A stretch of 64,000 bases of DNA from the IMG/VR virus record IMGVR_UViG_3300025913_000027, positions 1 to 64,000 of that record, one strand, 5' to 3'. The number at the start of each line of letters is the position of its first letter. Positions within the stretch are counted from its first letter, which is position 1. Shown piece by piece: positions 45,105 through 55,778 of the stretch. Source of the DNA: a virus. The notes under the pieces were generated by a model. The model saw only the letters and a list, made by a program, of their open reading frames with translations, did no database searches and was not told where the DNA came from. The position numbers were made by a program, and so were the translations under genes.

Positions 45105-46083
45105 CCCCGCCCAACCCCGCAACAATCATGGCGAGTTCGGCACGACCGACGTAGCCTTGAAGGGGCCGCAACAAACTGGAGGCGCGAGTGCAGTCGTTAC
45201 CGAACGGCCGATCAATGTTGCTGCTCACAAGGGGGCGACCACTCCCGAAGAGGCGCAGGCGCAAGCGGTCCTTGTCGCGGCTGGAGCAAAACCTCTTGAT
45301 GGGTTACCTCAGAAGCCTATCGCGCTTGAAGGACAGTGGTATGTTCCGGGACCAATCGGGCGGCTCCGCGACGCGGCCAGTGAGTATATGAGATCGGCCG
45401 GGCTGCCCTACAGCCCGCCAACCGAATACGCGAAGCTCGATAAGGAGCGGGCTGCACGGATCGCGACTGAGTACGACAACGAGAAAAACGACCCGACCGA
45501 TCCGAAGGTGAAGGCGAGCTACGAGGCGATGGCCAAGGAAACTCTCGCGCAGTGGGAAGTGATCAAGAAGACGGGTCTTCAAGTCGAGTGGGTCAAGCCC
45601 GGGCAGAAGGACCCCTACGCCCTGTCGCCGCGTCTCGCGGCGATGGACGTGAGCGAGAACAACCATTGGTGGGGATTTCCCACGGACCTCGGGTACGGCT
45701 CCGGCGTCGGCGCGAGCGACATGAGCAAAGACAATCCGCTGCTGCGACCGACCGGCGAAGTGATCGACGGGCGCAAGGTTGTCGTCAACGATGTCTTTCG
45801 CATCGTGCATGACATGATGGGCCATTTGAAGGAAGGCAATGGTTTCAGAGCCGAGGGCGAGGAAAACGCTTGGCGCTCCCATGCCGCGATGTATTCGGAC
45901 CTCGCGCGTCCGGCGATGACGAACGAAACGCGCGGACAAAATTCGTGGGTCAACTATGGCCCGCATGGTGTGACCAACCGAACGGCTGACGCGGAGCATA
46001 CGATCTTCGCTCCGCAGAAGATTGGGCTCATGCCAGACTGGACAGAGAACGAGGGTCGGATCGATGACAAACGCCCTCATTGA
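45094..46083 (+). CDS. Conserved phage protein, polyvalent-type
   Basis: 329 residues from GTG 45094. The start YNPAQPRNNHGEFGTTD resembles the xQPRxxxGxFG motif that begins domains in MuF-linked polyvalent proteins. The C-terminal domain has VFRIVHDMMGHLKEGNGFRA, EGEENAWRSHAAMYSDLARP, TNETRGQNSWVNYG and APQKIGLMPDW, a conserved arrangement I know from many phage proteins, with His/Glu residues that could bind metal. Its function is not established. Position between portal and MuF-like gene suggests a head-associated or co-injected protein. Confidence 0.65.
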   Translation: MTYNPAQPRNNHGEFGTTDVALKGPQQTGGASAVVTERPINVAAHKGATTPEEAQAQAVLVAAGAKPLDGLPQKPIALEGQWYVPGPIGRLRDAASEYMRSAGLPYSPPTEYAKLDKERAARIATEYDNEKNDPTDPKVKASYEAMAKETLAQWEVIKKTGLQVEWVKPGQKDPYALSPRLAAMDVSENNHWWGFPTDLGYGSGVGASDMSKDNPLLRPTGEVIDGRKVVVNDVFRIVHDMMGHLKEGNGFRAEGEENAWRSHAAMYSDLARPAMTNETRGQNSWVNYGPHGVTNRTADAEHTIFAPQKIGLMPDWTENEGRIDDKRPH

Positions 46084-46399
46084 GGAAGAACACGAGCACG
46101 ACGGCGAGGCGTGGGCCAAGCACCGTATTCGGACTGGACAGAAGAAGGTCCTGAAAATTCACGGGCACGAACTCGCGCGCTGGGCGAGGCACATCGCTGC
46201 TCAGGATGCCCAGCGCATCCACACTGCAATCAGCGTCGGCCTCACGGCTGGCGAGGATAACACGGATATCGCCCATCGCGTCATAGGCAGCCGCCGTAAC
46301 AACGGCTCCAACGGCGTGACGGAGATCACGAGACAGCACATCCTCCGCCTTGGTCGAGGACTGCTGCATAAGCGTAAATCCCGCATGAGCGGTGCCTGA
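46064..46399 (+). CDS. Small MuF-like head morphogenesis protein
   Basis: 111 residues from ATG 46064, overlapping the previous gene by 20 bases. AQDAQRIHTAISVGLTAGED, NTDIAHRVIGSRRNNGSNG and TEITRQHILRLGRGLLHKRK correspond to the central part of SPP1 gp7/MuF minor head proteins (I-x-x-x-x-GLxxGxxxxxIxxRVxG). It is much shorter than usual (~250-400 residues), so a reduced or partial version. Probably a minor capsid protein near the portal. Confidence 0.6.
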   Translation: MTNALIEEEHEHDGEAWAKHRIRTGQKKVLKIHGHELARWARHIAAQDAQRIHTAISVGLTAGEDNTDIAHRVIGSRRNNGSNGVTEITRQHILRLGRGLLHKRKSRMSGA

Positions 46400-46437
46400 G
46401 TGGATGTCCACTTAGGTAATTTCGGAGGACTATCCCT

Positions 46438-47298
46438 ATGTTGAAAACAGTCTATGATACCGCCGAGGAAATCCCGGAGGGCTATGCGGACCTCTACAAG
46501 GAACGCAACGGCAAGTGGGAGCTGACTGGCATCCAAGGCGTGAAAACGCAAGCGGATGTTGATCGCGTGCAAGCTGCGCTCGTGAAGGAGCGCAACGACC
46601 ACAAAGCGACCAAGGCGCTGCTCGCGCCGTTCGAGGGCCTCGACCCCGATCAGATCACGGCCAACGCAACCGCGCTTGAAGAGGCCCGTGCTCAGTTGGA
46701 CGCCATCAACAAGGATGGTCGGCTCGATGAGGCCAAGCTGGAGCCGATTATTGCGGCTCGCGTCAAGCAGGCTACGGCCCCGCTGGAGCGCGACAAGCAA
46801 AATCTGGAGCGCCAGCTCGAAGCGCAAAAGAAGGCCGTTGCCGAGAAGGACGGCGAGGTCACCTCCTTGAAGACTTCGATCACCACGGGCGAGATCACCC
46901 GGCAGATCAGTGACGCGGCGATCAAGGCCAAGACACTGCCCTCCGCCGTGCAGGATGCTGTCCGTTATGGTAAGGACATCTTCGAGCGCACCGAAGATGG
47001 CCGCACCATCACCAAGGATGTCCCCGGCGTTGTCCCCGGACTGTCCCCGGATGAATGGTTGAAGGACATGATGGAAAAGGCTCCGCATTGGTGGCCTGCG
47101 TCTGTCGGCGGCGGCTCGCAGGGCGGCGGCCCCAACGGTCGGGGCGGTTACGGCGGAGCCAACAATCCTTGGTCGAAGGAAGGTTGGAACATGACCAAGC
47201 AGGGCGCTCTCGTGCGTCAGCTCGGCGAGGCGAAGGCGGCGGAGATCGCAGCCCAAGTCGGTGCCAAGATCGGCGATACGAAACCCGCCGCTGCCTGA
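46438..47298 (+). CDS. Scaffolding-like protein with NNPW domain
   Basis: 286 residues. N-terminus LYKERNGKWELTGIQGVKTQ, a long coiled-coil middle (ATALEEARAQLDAINKDGRL, LERQLEAQKKAVAEKDGEV), then a Gly-rich linker and a C-terminal domain NNPWSKEGWNMTKQGALVRQ. Length, helix content and place before the capsid gene fit a scaffold. The C-terminal NNPW domain is also present alone in the gene at 47734, which suggests a capsid-binding module used twice. Confidence 0.75.
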   Translation: MLKTVYDTAEEIPEGYADLYKERNGKWELTGIQGVKTQADVDRVQAALVKERNDHKATKALLAPFEGLDPDQITANATALEEARAQLDAINKDGRLDEAKLEPIIAARVKQATAPLERDKQNLERQLEAQKKAVAEKDGEVTSLKTSITTGEITRQISDAAIKAKTLPSAVQDAVRYGKDIFERTEDGRTITKDVPGVVPGLSPDEWLKDMMEKAPHWWPASVGGGSQGGGPNGRGGYGGANNPWSKEGWNMTKQGALVRQLGEAKAAEIAAQVGAKIGDTKPAAA

Positions 47299-47304
47299 TC
47301 GAGG

Positions 47305-47317
47305 TTGCTAGTAGTAT
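47305..47317 (+). promoter_or_regulatory. Late-region motif copy B
   Basis: TTGCTAGTAGTAT, a variant of TTGCTAGTTGTTT, just after the scaffold gene. The terminator hairpin begins six bases later, so a simple promoter role is doubtful for this copy. Confidence 0.4.
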
Positions 47318-47322
47318 CAAAG

Positions 47323-47354
47323 GCGCGTCCCGACTAATATCGGGGCGCGCTTTA
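47323..47354 (+). terminator. Terminator after the scaffold gene
   Basis: GCGCGTCCCGA / TCGGGGCGCGC, an 11-bp stem with one U-G pair and loop CTAATA, followed by TTTAAT. Confidence 0.75.
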
Positions 47355-47370
47355 ATATGGGAGATAATCC

Positions 47371-47712
47371 ATGGCCAATCCGTCGATCAAACGTACTTTC
47401 GGTCCTGTCGCGTTGTCGGCGACCTTGACCACGAATGTCTACAATCAGAGTTCTGCTCTGATCTACGATATCATCAAGCACATCCACGTGGTCAACAAGA
47501 CCGGCGGAGCCGTGACTTTCAGCTTGTGGCTCGGCGCGACCGGCGCGAATGCAGCAGGCACAGAGCTTTTCAGTGCTCACTCGGTTGCCGCGAACAGCGA
47601 GTTCGATTGGTATGGCAATCTGAAAATGCTCAGCACTGACTTCCTTGTCGGCGGCGCGAGCGCAGGCTCTTCGCTGACCATAACAGGCGAGGGAGAGCAA
47701 TACGTCGTCTAA
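47371..47712 (+). CDS. Beta-rich small head or decoration-like protein
   Basis: 113 residues. VALSATLTTNVYNQSSALIY, HIHVVNKTGGAVTFSLWLGA, LTITGEGEQYVV: a jelly-roll-like strand pattern known from small phage structural proteins. It sits between scaffold and fibre genes. Either a decoration or a fibre-base protein. Confidence 0.6.
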   Translation: MANPSIKRTFGPVALSATLTTNVYNQSSALIYDIIKHIHVVNKTGGAVTFSLWLGATGANAAGTELFSAHSVAANSEFDWYGNLKMLSTDFLVGGASAGSSLTITGEGEQYVV

Positions 47713-47733
47713 CACAGAAGAGGCGTACTTGCT

Positions 47734-50240
<2,507 letters not shown>

Positions 50241-50297
50241 CGGATCAACATCCGTGTGCTACCGGAGCTATGGTTTAGTTAAGGAGTGTCCCCCGCA

Positions 50298-51422
50298 ATG
50301 CGTTTCCATGTTCTCGGCATTCCGCACACGATCTCGACCCCGGAGTATTCGAGTTGTGCCTTTACCCAGAAGGTCGTCAAGCTCTGCAAGATGCTGATGA
50401 TGGAGGGTCACGAAGTCTTTCACTATGGACACTCCCAGTCGAAGGTCAGTTGCACAGAGAATGTTGTCTGCACGACGCCGCAGGACTTGAAAATTTCCTA
50501 CCCGGGCCACGACTGGCGCAAGAGCGGTTTCCCCGACTACAAATTATCCGATCACTGCTATCAGGTGTTTTACTGTAGCGCGAAGGAAGAGATCGGTCGC
50601 CGCAAGCAACCCGGAGACTTCCTTCTCTGTCCGTTCGGAATGGGACACAAAGCGGTTGCTGACGCGCATCGGGATATGCTCGTGGTGGAGAGCGGCATTG
50701 GCTATCCGCACGGCACCTTTGCTCCGTACCGAGTTTTCGAAAGCTACGCGATCATGCACGCGTATCAGGGCACGGCGGCGGCAATCGACGCGCGCAATGA
50801 TTTTTGGTATGACGCCGTGATCCCAAACTCTTTCGATCTCGACGAGTTTGATTTTTCGGATAGCTTCGATCTCCCCGACGATGAAGGCTATTTCCTCTTC
50901 CTCGGTCGGCAGAACTCAGGCAAAGGCCTGCACATCGCTAAGCAGATTGCGGAAACGACAAAGACCAAGCTCGTCGTCGCTGGCCCCGGCCCGCTGGAGA
51001 TGCCATCCGAATTTATCCAACCATTGGGCGTCGTCGGCCCGGCGAGGCGGCGAAAACTTCTGAGCCAAGCCAAGGCGACAATATGCGCCTCGACCTTTCT
51101 CGAACCATTTTGCGGAGTGCAGATCGAAAGCATGCTCTCGGGCACGCCGGTCATCTCGTCGGACTGGGGCGCGTTTGCGGAGTATAACGTCCACGGCCAG
51201 ACGGGTTACCGATGCAAGACTTTCGAGCAGTTCGTTTGGGCTGCAAACAATATCGGAGGGATTAAACGGCGGCAGTGTCGTAACTGGGCCATGAACTTTT
51301 CGCTGGAGAAAATCGCTCCGATGTACTCGGACTACTTCCGCTCGGTGCAGGATATTTACGGCGGAAAAGGCTGGTATGAGACCCGCACGGATCGGCAAAA
51401 TCTAAGCACGTCGAGCTTCTGA
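50298..51422 (+). CDS. GT4-type glycosyltransferase
   Basis: 374 residues from ATG 50298 (AAGGAG upstream). A GT-B fold is evident: N-terminal Rossmann half with FTQKVVKLCKMLMMEGHEVF and YGH, C-terminal half with YFLFLGRQNSGKGLHIAKQI (donor domain), KLVVAGPGPLE, and the E-x7-E region EPFCGVQIESMLSGTPVISS DWGA-type signature. Group-1 glycosyltransferases transfer sugars from nucleotide donors. Lying between the collagen-like fibre and the capsid gene, it may glycosylate virion protein; alternatively it alters host surface sugars. Confidence 0.87.
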   Translation: MRFHVLGIPHTISTPEYSSCAFTQKVVKLCKMLMMEGHEVFHYGHSQSKVSCTENVVCTTPQDLKISYPGHDWRKSGFPDYKLSDHCYQVFYCSAKEEIGRRKQPGDFLLCPFGMGHKAVADAHRDMLVVESGIGYPHGTFAPYRVFESYAIMHAYQGTAAAIDARNDFWYDAVIPNSFDLDEFDFSDSFDLPDDEGYFLFLGRQNSGKGLHIAKQIAETTKTKLVVAGPGPLEMPSEFIQPLGVVGPARRRKLLSQAKATICASTFLEPFCGVQIESMLSGTPVISSDWGAFAEYNVHGQTGYRCKTFEQFVWAANNIGGIKRRQCRNWAMNFSLEKIAPMYSDYFRSVQDIYGGKGWYETRTDRQNLSTSSF

Positions 51423-51606
51423 ATGGTTTCAAAATTCTAAACCGAACTTGCTAGTTGTTTTCCTCAATTGTGTGCGGTAATCTCTCGCCAACAATGCAGA
51501 CGTTCTGACCCCGCATGTGCGAGCGCGTCGAACCTCCTGCATCAGATTTTGCCAGAGACCTCCATGGGGAGGTGTGCTGAAAAGCCCTCATCCCTAGGAG
51601 AGTACC
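51423..51606 (+). promoter_or_regulatory. Capsid gene leader with late motif and hairpin
   Basis: 184 bases without a gene. TTGCTAGTTGTTT at 51448-51460 (motif copy C), then ~100 bases, then hairpin ACCTCC-ATGG-GGAGGT (51558-51573). TAGGAGAG precedes the capsid ATG. The long leader suggests regulation or a stable mRNA 5' end for the most abundant protein. Confidence 0.5.
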
Positions 51607-52704
51607 ATGGTCAATGTGTCCACTCAAATTTCGGACGTTATCGTTCCCGCTGTCTTCACTCCGTACACTCAGCAGCTCACGATGGAGAAGACCGCGATCA
51701 TTCAGAGCGGCGTCGCTGCTCGCGATGACTTCCTCGACAATTTGCTCGCTGGCGGCGGTCTGACCTTCACCGTGCCGTCTTGGCAGGACATCGGCGATCC
51801 GGCGGAGAACGTTTCCTCGGATGACCCGAACACCTCTTCGACCCCGAACATCACTCAGACCTCCGCCGAAGTCGCGGTGCGCCTCTCGCGTAATGCGAGC
51901 TGGAGCACGATGCGTCTGGCGACCGCTCTGGCCGGTTCCGATCCGATGCAGTCCATCGCATCGCGCGTTTCCGACTACTGGGTCCGCCGGTTGCAGCGCG
52001 CGTTCGTCGCAGTTGCCAACGGCATCTTTGCCAACAACGCTCTGGCCGACCCCACGCTGGGCCGTTCCGGGCAAGTCGGCATCAATGCGGCCTACGGCAC
52101 TCAGAATGACTTGACCCACGACGTTTCGGGCGTGTCGTTCTCGGCAGGCGTGACCAACTTCTCAGGCTCGGCGTTTATCGATGCCTGCACGCTGCTCGGC
52201 GACGCCGCCGAGGACGTGACCGCCGTGTTCATGCACTCCATCGTCTATTCGACGGCGCAGAAGAACAACCTGATCGACTTCGTCCCGGACAGCGAAGGCA
52301 AGGTCAACATTCCGACCTTTATGGGCCGTCGCGTGATCGTTGACGACGGTATGCCCAACCCCGCTGGCGACGCCAGCAACGGCGCGCAGACCGCCGCAGG
52401 CATCTATCATACGTGGCTTGTGGGTCCTGCCGCGTTCCGGCTCGGCGTGGGTACGCCCATCGTGCCGACCGAAGTCTTCCGCAATCCGGACCGTGGTAAC
52501 GGCGCGGGTAGCGATACTCTCTACAACCGCGTCGAGTGGTGCATCCATCCGGTCGGCCATGCCTACGTCGGCTCGCCCGCTACCGATGGTGGCCCGACCA
52601 ACGCCGCGACCGCGAACAACCTCGCGTATTCCCACTCGTGGGTCCGCGTGTTCCCGGAACGCAAGCAGATCAAGCTTGCCCGCCTGATCACCCGCGAGAG
52701 CTAA
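51607..52704 (+). CDS. Major capsid protein, HK97-like fold
   Basis: 365 residues. The sequence runs VNVSTQISDVIVPAVFTPYT, ARDDFLDNLLAGGGLTFTVP, then AVRLSRNASWSTMRLATALA, SDPMQSIASRVSDYWVRRLQ, HSIVYSTAQKNNLIDFVPDS, FMGRRVIVDDGMPN and IKLARLITRES, matching phage HK97-fold capsid proteins without an N-terminal delta domain (a separate scaffold is encoded at 46438). It should form the icosahedral shell. Strong terminator follows. Confidence 0.9.
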   Translation: MVNVSTQISDVIVPAVFTPYTQQLTMEKTAIIQSGVAARDDFLDNLLAGGGLTFTVPSWQDIGDPAENVSSDDPNTSSTPNITQTSAEVAVRLSRNASWSTMRLATALAGSDPMQSIASRVSDYWVRRLQRAFVAVANGIFANNALADPTLGRSGQVGINAAYGTQNDLTHDVSGVSFSAGVTNFSGSAFIDACTLLGDAAEDVTAVFMHSIVYSTAQKNNLIDFVPDSEGKVNIPTFMGRRVIVDDGMPNPAGDASNGAQTAAGIYHTWLVGPAAFRLGVGTPIVPTEVFRNPDRGNGAGSDTLYNRVEWCIHPVGHAYVGSPATDGGPTNAATANNLAYSHSWVRVFPERKQIKLARLITRES

Positions 52705-52730
52705 AGGCTCTCGTCGAGCGCCTGCATTAT

Positions 52731-52767
52731 AAGAGCCCGCTCGGCAATCGGGCGGGCTCTTTCTCTT
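52731..52767 (+). terminator. Terminator after the capsid gene
   Basis: GAGCCCGC (52733-52740) pairs with GCGGGCTC (52752-52759), followed by TTTCTCTTT. Classic rho-independent form. Confidence 0.85.
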
Positions 52768-52780
52768 TCGGAGGATCACC

Positions 52781-53005
52781 ATGGCCAATCAGCTTTCCGG
52801 TCAGACCACGCCCTCGCCGCGTGAATACAACAAACATCAGCGTCATGCTCCGTATGCCCGTCTGCGGCATTCGCAGCAGGCCATTGCTTTCCTCGCCGCG
52901 CAGGCTGCGCGCTTGTCGAGCACCGCTGCAACGATTTACGCCAAGCTGACCAAGTACGGTGCGGACCGGGTCAAGGCCGCTACCAATATCAGTCAGCTCC
53001 CCTGA
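52781..53005 (+). CDS. Small head protein
   Basis: 74 residues, MANQLSGQTTPSPREYNKHQ then helical AIAFLAAQAARLSSTAATIY and AKLTKYGADRVKAA. GGAGG precedes the ATG. Located between two terminators just after the capsid gene, so likely a capsid-associated protein; no family recognised. Confidence 0.6.
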   Translation: MANQLSGQTTPSPREYNKHQRHAPYARLRHSQQAIAFLAAQAARLSSTAATIYAKLTKYGADRVKAATNISQLP

Positions 53006-53033
53006 TCTAATTGCTCGACGTAGCGGGCTAAGA

Positions 53034-53123
53034 GGGGGACACTTTCGGTTCGCACGTTTGAGCATAGGGGTCGGGAGAGCAGACTTCGCATCTGACTTCC
53101 GACCCCGACCTATTCTGTCCCCC
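53034..53123 (+). promoter_or_regulatory. Nested inverted repeats, probable structured leader
   Basis: Outer pair GGGGGACA (53034-53041) / TGTCCCCC (53116-53123); inner pair GGGGTCGG (53067-53074) / CCGACCCC (53099-53106); innermost CAGA...TCTG around CTTCGCA. Both 8-bp pairs are perfect. It sits in the 136-base gap before the next head gene and could be a regulatory RNA, processing site or protein-binding element. Confidence 0.55.
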
Positions 53124-53141
53124 GCACCATGAGGTGAAATA

Positions 53142-53831
53142 ATGCCTACGTTCCCCAAAGAAGCTATCAAGCAAATTCTCGAAGGTCTCGACCACACGAA
53201 CGATGCGCTCTGGACCGACGATGGTGCGCCGCTCGTGACCGAGGTGCAGCGCCTCGCGAACGACAAGACCATCACCCGGGCGCAGATTAACGATGCCTTC
53301 CCCGGCTTCGCGCGTAAAACGACTGACAGCGTCTCCGAGGATGTGCAGCCCGACGATGAAGCTGCCGAGACGAAAGCCTCGACCGACACGATCATCGATC
53401 CGGTTGCGGCTGGGCCGAAGATGGATGACGAAGACAGCGACGAGCCACTCTCGCCCGAGCAAGAGCACGAGCGTCTCCGCAAACTGGCTCTTGCCCGCGT
53501 GCATGCGGCAGAAGAGGCAGTCGCAGCGGCCAAGAGTGCCGTCTCGGAAGCTCAGCGCGGCGTGCAACAGGCCGAAGGCCGTCTTACTCGTGCGCTCCAA
53601 GTCTACAGCTCGAAGTATCCGCCAATCTCTCCGGCCGAAGCGATCAAAATCCACCTTGCTCGGCAGCAGGAGCTTCTTCGGGAGCGCGTGACCGGTTCGC
53701 GGTTTGAGCCCAATGTCGCGGCGAACCCGGTCGATCAGACCCTCATGGACCGCAAACGCAACAATGGTCGCAATGGGCGAGGCCCGACGCCGGGGCCATT
53801 CCTTCCCCGCAAAGCAGCGGTGAACTACTAA
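53142..53831 (+). CDS. Hypothetical head-region protein with coiled coil
   Basis: 229 residues. N-terminal small domain (MPTFPKEAIKQILEGLDHTN, VQRLANDKTITRAQINDAFP), acidic linker, coiled coil ARVHAAEEAVAAAKSAVSEA continuing to QVYS, and a basic C-terminus. Possibly a second scaffold or capsid-associated protein. No family recognised. Confidence 0.6.
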   Translation: MPTFPKEAIKQILEGLDHTNDALWTDDGAPLVTEVQRLANDKTITRAQINDAFPGFARKTTDSVSEDVQPDDEAAETKASTDTIIDPVAAGPKMDDEDSDEPLSPEQEHERLRKLALARVHAAEEAVAAAKSAVSEAQRGVQQAEGRLTRALQVYSSKYPPISPAEAIKIHLARQQELLRERVTGSRFEPNVAANPVDQTLMDRKRNNGRNGRGPTPGPFLPRKAAVNY

Positions 53832-53879
53832 AGAGGTCTCTGCCCAATGGTTTCGCTCATCTCGGGCAAGGCTACCCCC

Positions 53880-53914
53880 AAAGCGCCGCCGTGCAGCGAT
53901 GCAGGCGGCGCTTT
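53880..53914 (+). terminator. Terminator in the head operon
   Basis: AAAGCGCCGCC / GGCGGCGCTTT, 11-bp perfect stem with 13-base loop. U-tract is only TTT, so termination may be partial. Confidence 0.75.
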
Positions 53915-53933
53915 AGCATAGAAAGCACGAGTG

Positions 53934-54845
53934 ATGACCGCGATCTTTTCGGTACAGGATGAGACAGGCACCGTCGCGCAAGTGACGATAATGCCCTCGC
54001 CATCGCCCGCCCAGCATATTACGGTCGGCGACACTGGCGTCTATGCGGGCTTCCCGGATGACGGGACCGCCAGTTTTGCAACCCCGACGTTTCAGTCCCT
54101 CCCCTTCACTGTCAGTCAGGTTCTCGATGACGAGCATTTCTCGGTCTCGACGATCAATGCGAACATGGCCGACTGGCCCGCGTTCGGGCAGATCACGTGG
54201 ACGACTGGCGCGAACACCGACGAGACCTCGACCGTGTCAGAGATTGACGGGGCGAACGCGTACATTTCGGTCGAAGAGTTTACCAAATATCACGCGGCGC
54301 GCGGCAACGCGGTCCCGGCGGACGCTACTGTGCAGCAAATAAGGGCTGCCATCGTGCAAGGCACGGACTATCTTGATCAGCGCTATCGCTACAGCGGCGT
54401 AAAGCGCTTGCAGACTATCGGCTCCGCCGTGATGGATGCGAACGCCACTTTCCTCGAAACGTGGCTCACGCCTTATGCGCTGAATGGCGTCTCCTACCTC
54501 ACGCCGACGACCTCGAAGCAAAGCACTGAATGGCCGCGACAGGGCGTCATCGACTTCAACGGCGACACGGTCAACGGCATCCCCAAGCAGATCAGGGCGG
54601 CGTGCGCCGAGCTGGCGATCAGGGTCCTCAACGGGACCGTGCTCCAGCCGGACTACGATCCCAACCTCGTCGGCGCGGGCGGCGTCGTCTCGTCGATCAC
54701 CAAGAAAGTCGGCCCGCTGGAGACTGTGACCGCTTATGACACCAAGCTAGGAATTGGCTTCTTTGCGTCTTTCCCTATGGTGGATCGAATGCTCTCGAAA
54801 GCGGGGCTGCTCAACTCGGGCGGCGGCCGGACAGTCATCCGGTAA
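53934..54845 (+). CDS. DnaT-like head-tail connector protein
   Basis: 303 residues from ATG 53934. The C-terminal ~200 residues fit the putative DnaT-like/head-completion family: NAYISVEEFTKYHAARG, IVQGTDYLDQRYRYSG, TEWPRQGVIDFNGD, IPKQIRAACAELAIRVLNG, GPLETVTAYD. The first ~100 residues are an extra beta domain with VGDTGVYAGFPDDG. It probably docks to the portal as the first connector. Despite the family name no replication role is implied. Confidence 0.75.
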   Translation: MTAIFSVQDETGTVAQVTIMPSPSPAQHITVGDTGVYAGFPDDGTASFATPTFQSLPFTVSQVLDDEHFSVSTINANMADWPAFGQITWTTGANTDETSTVSEIDGANAYISVEEFTKYHAARGNAVPADATVQQIRAAIVQGTDYLDQRYRYSGVKRLQTIGSAVMDANATFLETWLTPYALNGVSYLTPTTSKQSTEWPRQGVIDFNGDTVNGIPKQIRAACAELAIRVLNGTVLQPDYDPNLVGAGGVVSSITKKVGPLETVTAYDTKLGIGFFASFPMVDRMLSKAGLLNSGGGRTVIR

Positions 54846-54854
54846 GCCGCGAAC

Positions 54855-54867
54855 ATGCTAGTTGTTC
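54855..54867 (+). promoter_or_regulatory. Late-region motif copy D
   Basis: ATGCTAGTTGTTC in the 43-base gap before the next connector gene, matching TTGCTAGTTGTTT at 11 of 13 positions. Confidence 0.45.
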
Positions 54868-54888
54868 GCCCCCATAGGATAACATAGA

Positions 54889-55266
54889 ATGGCCACGAAA
54901 TTCGACTACCAAGGCGCTATCACGGATGCCGACAACCTCATCCAATACTTCGGGATGGACGCGGTTCTCCGGCGCGCAGGGAGTAGCCCAGAAGATCGGC
55001 CCTGTCGGGTCGTGATCATCAGCTACGATCCGCGCGAGAAGCCCGCCGACCTTGCTAATCCGACCGACCGAAAGGTCATCATGTCGGCGGCAAATTCGGA
55101 GGTGCAACTGATGCCGCCGGACAATGAACAGGATCAATTGGTGACGTTCGTGCAGCCCCCAACGAGCCCGCCCGTGATCCACGAAATTCTGCCGTTGACT
55201 TGTAAGCCCAAGCCAACTGCGCCTGCCGGGGTAACTGTTCTCTGGGAATTTACGGTACGGCGATGA
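54889..55266 (+). CDS. Putative head-tail connector
   Basis: 125 residues. ADNLIQYFGMDAVLRRAGSS, PCRVVIISYDPREKPADLAN, SPPVIHEILPLTCKPK. Beta-rich, of a size and position typical for head-closure proteins; ATGA-coupled to the next gene. Homology not certain. Confidence 0.6.
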   Translation: MATKFDYQGAITDADNLIQYFGMDAVLRRAGSSPEDRPCRVVIISYDPREKPADLANPTDRKVIMSAANSEVQLMPPDNEQDQLVTFVQPPTSPPVIHEILPLTCKPKPTAPAGVTVLWEFTVRR

Positions 55267-55766
55267 GCGCAAAGGTAGATCGGCGGCAACTGATTTTGGA
55301 TAGGCTTGTGACCCTCTTGTCCGGCCTGACCATTCAACTTTCTACGGGAACGATCCCGGCGGGAAACATCGTGCATAATCGCGATGAACTCCCGAAGGAG
55401 CTTGTCCCGGGCATCATCCTCTTGGATGCTGACGAGGTTCGTGATTTTAACTTCCCCTCTATGCAAGGGCGGAGTGAGCGTCCCGGACCCGGTATCCTGA
55501 AAATGACGCCGGAGATTTATGTTGTGCTCGACGTTCGCAAACCGAAGAACGTGCTAGTCGGGCAGGACTTGGGTTTAGCGCGTGTGGCGATCATCAATCT
55601 GATCCTACACGATAGGGACCTACAGGCCATTACAGGGTCGAGTGGGTCAATACTATACGACGGATGCGTCACTGACCTCGCGCGCAACCGGCAGATGAAG
55701 GGGCAGATGGGCTTGAGCTTCACGTTCTCATACCCGTTCATCCCTGACGAGTTCGCGGCAGCCTAA
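55263..55766 (+). CDS. Putative tail terminator/completion protein
   Basis: 167 residues. RRQLILDRLVTLLSGLTIQL, NRDELPKELVPGIILLDADE, MTPEIYVVLDVRKPKNV, GSSGSILYDGCVTDLARNRQ, GLSFTFSYPFIPDEFAA. The order helix, beta sheet, conserved F-x-F-x-x-x-Y end and location just before the tail tube match tail terminator proteins. Confidence 0.68.
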   Translation: MSAKVDRRQLILDRLVTLLSGLTIQLSTGTIPAGNIVHNRDELPKELVPGIILLDADEVRDFNFPSMQGRSERPGPGILKMTPEIYVVLDVRKPKNVLVGQDLGLARVAIINLILHDRDLQAITGSSGSILYDGCVTDLARNRQMKGQMGLSFTFSYPFIPDEFAAA

Positions 55767-55778
55767 CGGAGAGAACCT

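Noticed and set aside
53934-54845. Replication role for the DnaT-like protein
   Set aside because: Family name derives from a weak resemblance; position among connectors and the usual context point to head completion.
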